From Leptolyngbyaceae cyanobacterium SM2_5_2 (GTDB lineage: Bacteria > Cyanobacteriota > Cyanobacteriia > Phormidesmidales > Phormidesmidaceae), in assembly GCA_012031045.1 (NCBI GenBank), contig JAAUUR010000002.1:1-35693 (forward strand): DNA of 35,693 nucleotides. The letters run 5' to 3'. Shown here one piece after another: positions 32,360 to 35,693 of this stretch (the stretch's first letter is position 1; the number at the start of each line of letters is the position of its first letter). Both the position numbers and the translations under genes were made by a program. The notes beneath the pieces are model-generated. The model did not search any database. It saw nothing but the letters and a program-made list of their open reading frames with translations, and was not told where the DNA came from.

Positions 32360-32881
32360 ATGCAGTTGAGGAGAAATAGTATTTCGCAACGGATAAGCTA
32401 TTTGGTGTTTCCTGGGGGCGCTATTATTCTCTCTATCTTAATGGGCGCATGGGTATTTATTCTGGGTGTCTCAAGTTATCAAGCTGCGGCTAGCTTCAAA
32501 GACAAGGCTCTTTCAACAGCTGGAATAATAATTGGCACTAGAACTGAGTCAGGTGGTGGTTCTATTGGGGGTTCTCTTCCACCTCGTTATGTCTCTACTG
32601 TCCGTTTTGAAACTGAAAAAGGAAAAATAGTGCAGTTCACAGTTGACGGCATTTGCCAAGCTACATCATTTAGTCTACACCTATGCAACGGGAGAAAGGT
32701 GCAGGTCTTATACGCTTCTGACAATCCCGAATTGGCAATGATTAAGAGAGGACTTAGTCCTTTAGATAAAGCGAGAAGTAATATTGGATTGGGAATATTC
32801 TTGATACTTAGCGGAGTAATGACATTCATCGTTGCTCCAACGGAGTATGGCGGACGATTCGGTCCGACTCAGCAGAACTGA
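32360..32881 (+). CDS. DUF3592-like membrane protein, putative integron cassette cargo
   Basis: 173 aa, N- and C-terminal TM segments, central YVSTVRFETEKGKIVQFTVDG...GRKVQVLYASDNPELAMI. Confidence 0.75.
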   Translation: MQLRRNSISQRISYLVFPGGAIILSILMGAWVFILGVSSYQAAASFKDKALSTAGIIIGTRTESGGGSIGGSLPPRYVSTVRFETEKGKIVQFTVDGICQATSFSLHLCNGRKVQVLYASDNPELAMIKRGLSPLDKARSNIGLGIFLILSGVMTFIVAPTEYGGRFGPTQQN

Positions 32882-32913
32882 TATTTTTGAACACTTCGGG
32901 ACGAGCGGCAACC

Positions 32914-32999
32914 GCCCAACACTGCGTTGGAACGGCGGAGCAGGAGGGCTCGGTTATGAGGCAAAGGTTGCTTGCCGCCGCCCAAGCGAACCGTTAGGC
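32914..32999 (+). other. Integron attC recombination site
   Basis: R'' GCCCAAC (32914-32920) and R' GTTAGGC (32993-32999) bracket an imperfect palindrome CGTTGGAACGGCGG...CCGCCGCCCAAGCG; 33 bp after the DUF3592 stop. Confidence 0.7.
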
Positions 33000-33025
33000 G
33001 CAACGCGGAGCTTTGGAGATCCGAT

Positions 33026-33775
33026 ATGGAGTTCACAGGAAAAGTCGCATTGATAACGGGTGCTGGAACCGGCAACGGGGAGGCGATAGCAGAGCGTCTC
33101 TTCGCTGGTGGAGCGTCGGTCGGGTTGGTTAGTCGTCGCCTTGATACGGTGCAAACGGTCTGTCAGAGAATTGACCCGGAAGGTATGCGGACGTTGGCTG
33201 TTGAAGCAGATGTACGTGATCCAGAAGCCATGGAGTCCGCAGTCAGGCGTGTTGTCGAGCGCTTTGCGAAGCTGGATCTGGCTGTAAACAACGCTGGCAT
33301 CACTGGCTCGGCTGGAGTACCGGTGCAGGACATAGGAGTGGAGATATGGCATGAGGTAATCGAGACCGACCTGACAGGTATCTTCTACTCACTGAAATAC
33401 GAGATACCGGCGATGCTTGCGAATGGGTCTGGTGCGATCGTCAATATGTCGTCTGCCAATGGCTTGGTCGGCCTGCCGGGAATGGCGGCGTATACGGCGG
33501 CCAAACACGGAATCATTGGTCTGACTCGTTCTGCTGCGCTAGAGTTGGCCGAGTCTAATATCCGCGTATGTTCAGTGGCCCCTGGGTATGTCGCAACCCC
33601 ACGGATAATGAATTCTGGCAAAGAAGTCACAGACTGGATGGCTAGCGTACATCCCATGAAGCGCCTTGCGACTCGGGAAGAAGTAGCGGATTTGGTCGCA
33701 TACCTATTGAGTGAGCGCGCGGCCTTTATAACTGGCAGTGTTTACTCTATCGATGGCGGGTATACGGCACAGTAG
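33026..33775 (+). CDS. SDR-family oxidoreductase (classical)
   Basis: GKVALITGAGTGNGEAIAERL, NNAGITG, YTAAKHG catalytic YxxxK, SIDGGYTAQ C-terminus. Confidence 0.95.
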   Translation: MEFTGKVALITGAGTGNGEAIAERLFAGGASVGLVSRRLDTVQTVCQRIDPEGMRTLAVEADVRDPEAMESAVRRVVERFAKLDLAVNNAGITGSAGVPVQDIGVEIWHEVIETDLTGIFYSLKYEIPAMLANGSGAIVNMSSANGLVGLPGMAAYTAAKHGIIGLTRSAALELAESNIRVCSVAPGYVATPRIMNSGKEVTDWMASVHPMKRLATREEVADLVAYLLSERAAFITGSVYSIDGGYTAQ

Positions 33776-33883
33776 TGGCATCGCACATAACAGTCTCGAT
33801 TGCCCCGGCAGCTACCCATCCCAAGCTGTCACGGCAATCTATCAACATATTTGGCTATATTCAACTCATTTGCCTGGGCATTA

Positions 33884-33915
33884 AAAAGCCAGAGGCATAG
33901 CTACCTCTGGCTTTT
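33884..33915. terminator. Bidirectional rho-independent terminator between SDR and psbA
   Basis: AAAAGCCAGAGG-catagcta-CCTCTGGCTTTT perfect 12 bp stem. Confidence 0.85.
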
Positions 33916-33948
33916 GCAAGGCTCTCCTAATTCTGCTTTCTTTGAGGT

Positions 33949-35033
33949 TTAGGCTTGAGTTGCCAGCCCAGAGTCTTGATAGGCGACTGGGATAGCAGGC
34001 GCACTGGCCAAGTCTAGGGGGAAATTGTGGGCATTGCGTTCGTGCATGACCTCAAAACCTAAATTGGCTCGGTTAACTACATCTGCCCAACTGGGCAAAA
34101 TGCGCCCCTGGGAATCCAAAATGGAGTGGTTGAAGTTAAAGCCATTCAGATTAAAGGCCATAGTGCTAATGCCCAGGGCCACAAACCAAATGCAAACCAC
34201 TGGCCAGGCGGCTAAGAAAAAGTGCAACCAGCGAGAGTTATTAAAGCTAGCGTACTGAAAAATTAGCCGACCAAAGTACCCGTGGGCCGCCAAAATGTTG
34301 TAGGTTTCTTCTTCCTGGCCAAACTTGTAGCCCGCATTTTGAGATTGGCTATCGGTGGTTTCTCGAATCAAACTTGAGGTCACCAGGGAGCCATGCATAG
34401 CACAGAATAAAGAGCCACCCAACACCCCCGCTACCCCCAACATGTGGAAGGGATGCATGAGAATATTGTGCTCAGCCTGGAAGACAAACATAAAGTTAAA
34501 GGTGCCGCTAATGCCCATCGGCAGGCCATCAGAAAAGCTACCCTGACCGATAGGATAAATTAAAAAAACCGAGGTAGTGGCCGCTACGGGGGCACTGTAG
34601 GCCACACAAATCCACGGGCGCATCCCTAAGCGGTAGCTGAGTTCCCACTCGCGGCCCATATAACACAGTAGGGCTGGAATGTAGTGGAAAGCAATCATTT
34701 GATAGGGGCCACCGTTATAGAGCCATTCATCCAGAGTGGCAGCCTCCCAAATTGGGTAAAAGTGGAGCCCAATGGCATTAGACGATGGCACTACGGCGGC
34801 GGTAATAATGTTGTTACCGTAAGCAAGGAACCCGATAACGGCTCACGAATGCCATCAATATCGACAGGTGGTGCCGCAATAAAAGCAAGCACAAAAACGA
34901 CGGTGGAAACGCCTAGCAGAGGAATCATTAACACGCCAAACCAGCCTACATACAGCCGGTTTTCAGTGCTGGTGACCCATTGGCAGAATTGCTCCCAAAA
35001 ATTGGTTTCTTGACGTTGAATAGTTGTAGTCAT
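33949..35033 (-). CDS. psbA: Photosystem II D1 protein (divergent form), apparent frameshift near 34821
   Basis: ORFs 34791-35033 and 33949-34791 join if one T is restored ([25 protein letters not shown]); [42 protein letters not shown]. Confidence 0.97.
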
Positions 35034-35172
35034 GGGTATAGATAAAAACTCAACAGAGTAATATAAGCATTAGAGCAAAAAAAGATGAAGATCCTGGGAA
35101 GGAGGGGGATTTTGGTGGGTGGTAGGTGGTAACTATCCAGGGAGTAAACTGACTGACTGACATATCTCAAAT

Positions 35173-35257
35173 GTAGGTTGGGTGAAACGCAGTGGAACCC
35201 AACACCAGCCACTATTCTGGGGCCTGTTGGGTTCTGCTAGCGCGCCACCCAACCTAC
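35173..35257. repeat. REP-like inverted repeat
   Basis: GTAGGTTGGGTG...GGAACCCAACA...TGTTGGGTTC...CCACCCAACCTAC. Confidence 0.7.
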
Positions 35258-35375
35258 GGAATATCAATGCTTTTCGACGTTGTGTCAGTCAACCAGTCTA
35301 CTGCCTTCTTACTTAGGCCTTTCAGTACTAGTGGCCACCTACTTCCTGAATACTTAAAAATTGGCAACTAATGGT

Positions 35376-35522
35376 CTAAGCACGATCACTGGGATAGGTT
35401 TTATATCCATACAGAATGAACACGATACAGCCTACGGTAAACACCAGTAAACTGACAAAAATGCCGCTGGCGGTTGAGGCAATTTGACCTTCTCCATAGG
35501 CGAGGTAGAACAGGGGCAGCAT
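35376..35522 (-). CDS. Small single-TM protein, 48 aa
   Basis: Manual translation: MLPLFYLAYGEGQIASTASGIFVSLLVFTVGCIVFILYGYKTYPSDRA*. Confidence 0.55.
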   Translation of the reverse strand: MLPLFYLAYGEGQIASTASGIFVSLLVFTVGCIVFILYGYKTYPSDRA

Positions 35523-35643
35523 AGGAATACCTCAGCAGTTAATAACGCAAGGGCATGATTTGTTTGGTTGGCACCATTAATTGGGTGTAGGCCAATTGAC
35601 GTTGGGTGCATCCCAGTTTTGCAAGTTTGCCTCTTCCCCCCAG

Positions 35644-35675
35644 CCCCCTACTCCCCAAAAATGGGGAGCAGGGGG
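35644..35675. repeat. GC-rich hairpin repeat
   Basis: CCCCCTACTCCCC-aaaaat-GGGGAGCAGGGGG, one mismatch in the stem. Confidence 0.65.
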
Positions 35676-35693
35676 AGCCAGATTCAAAAGTCT

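Noticed and set aside
33949-35033. Rogue or chlorophyll-f synthase type D1
   Set aside because: All Mn-cluster ligands and TyrZ-His190 are present, unlike rogue/super-rogue forms.

Overview
The window is a cyanobacterial chromosome segment. Two photosynthesis and ribosome markers support this: psbA and the PSRP-3/Ycf65 protein. The first ~29 kb is mostly housekeeping genes: ppk1 (partial), atpD-atpC, ycf65, a HAD hydrolase, a PEP-CTERM protein, rsmA, ispE, larE, glk, an mrp-type ATPase, rodA, a PGM1-type ligase, a SigF-like sigma factor, YihY, rnd, trpB, an orphan ABC ATPase, a cobD-like gene and HU. Accessory material sits in two places. (1) 18.5-23.4 kb holds a tightly coupled operon of two P-loop NTPases. 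The second product, read across one probable frameshift, has a degenerate N-terminal domain, TPRs and a STAND-like NTPase. A decayed transposase and a MITE-like repeat lie upstream. (2) 29-33.9 kb holds an Uma2 protein, palindromic repeats, a DUF4336 gene with two in-frame stops, a toxin/DUF2283 chimera, and what looks like an integrase-less integron cassette (DUF3592 ORF followed by a convincing attC, then an SDR gene). The right end carries a divergent psbA (G80A, T286V by canonical D1 numbering) and a small one-TM ORF. At least eight conserved genes are broken by single-base indels, mostly in short homopolymers. I read this mainly as a sequence-quality signal and give repaired gene spans. 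All family calls come from reading the protein sequences; no database search was run.
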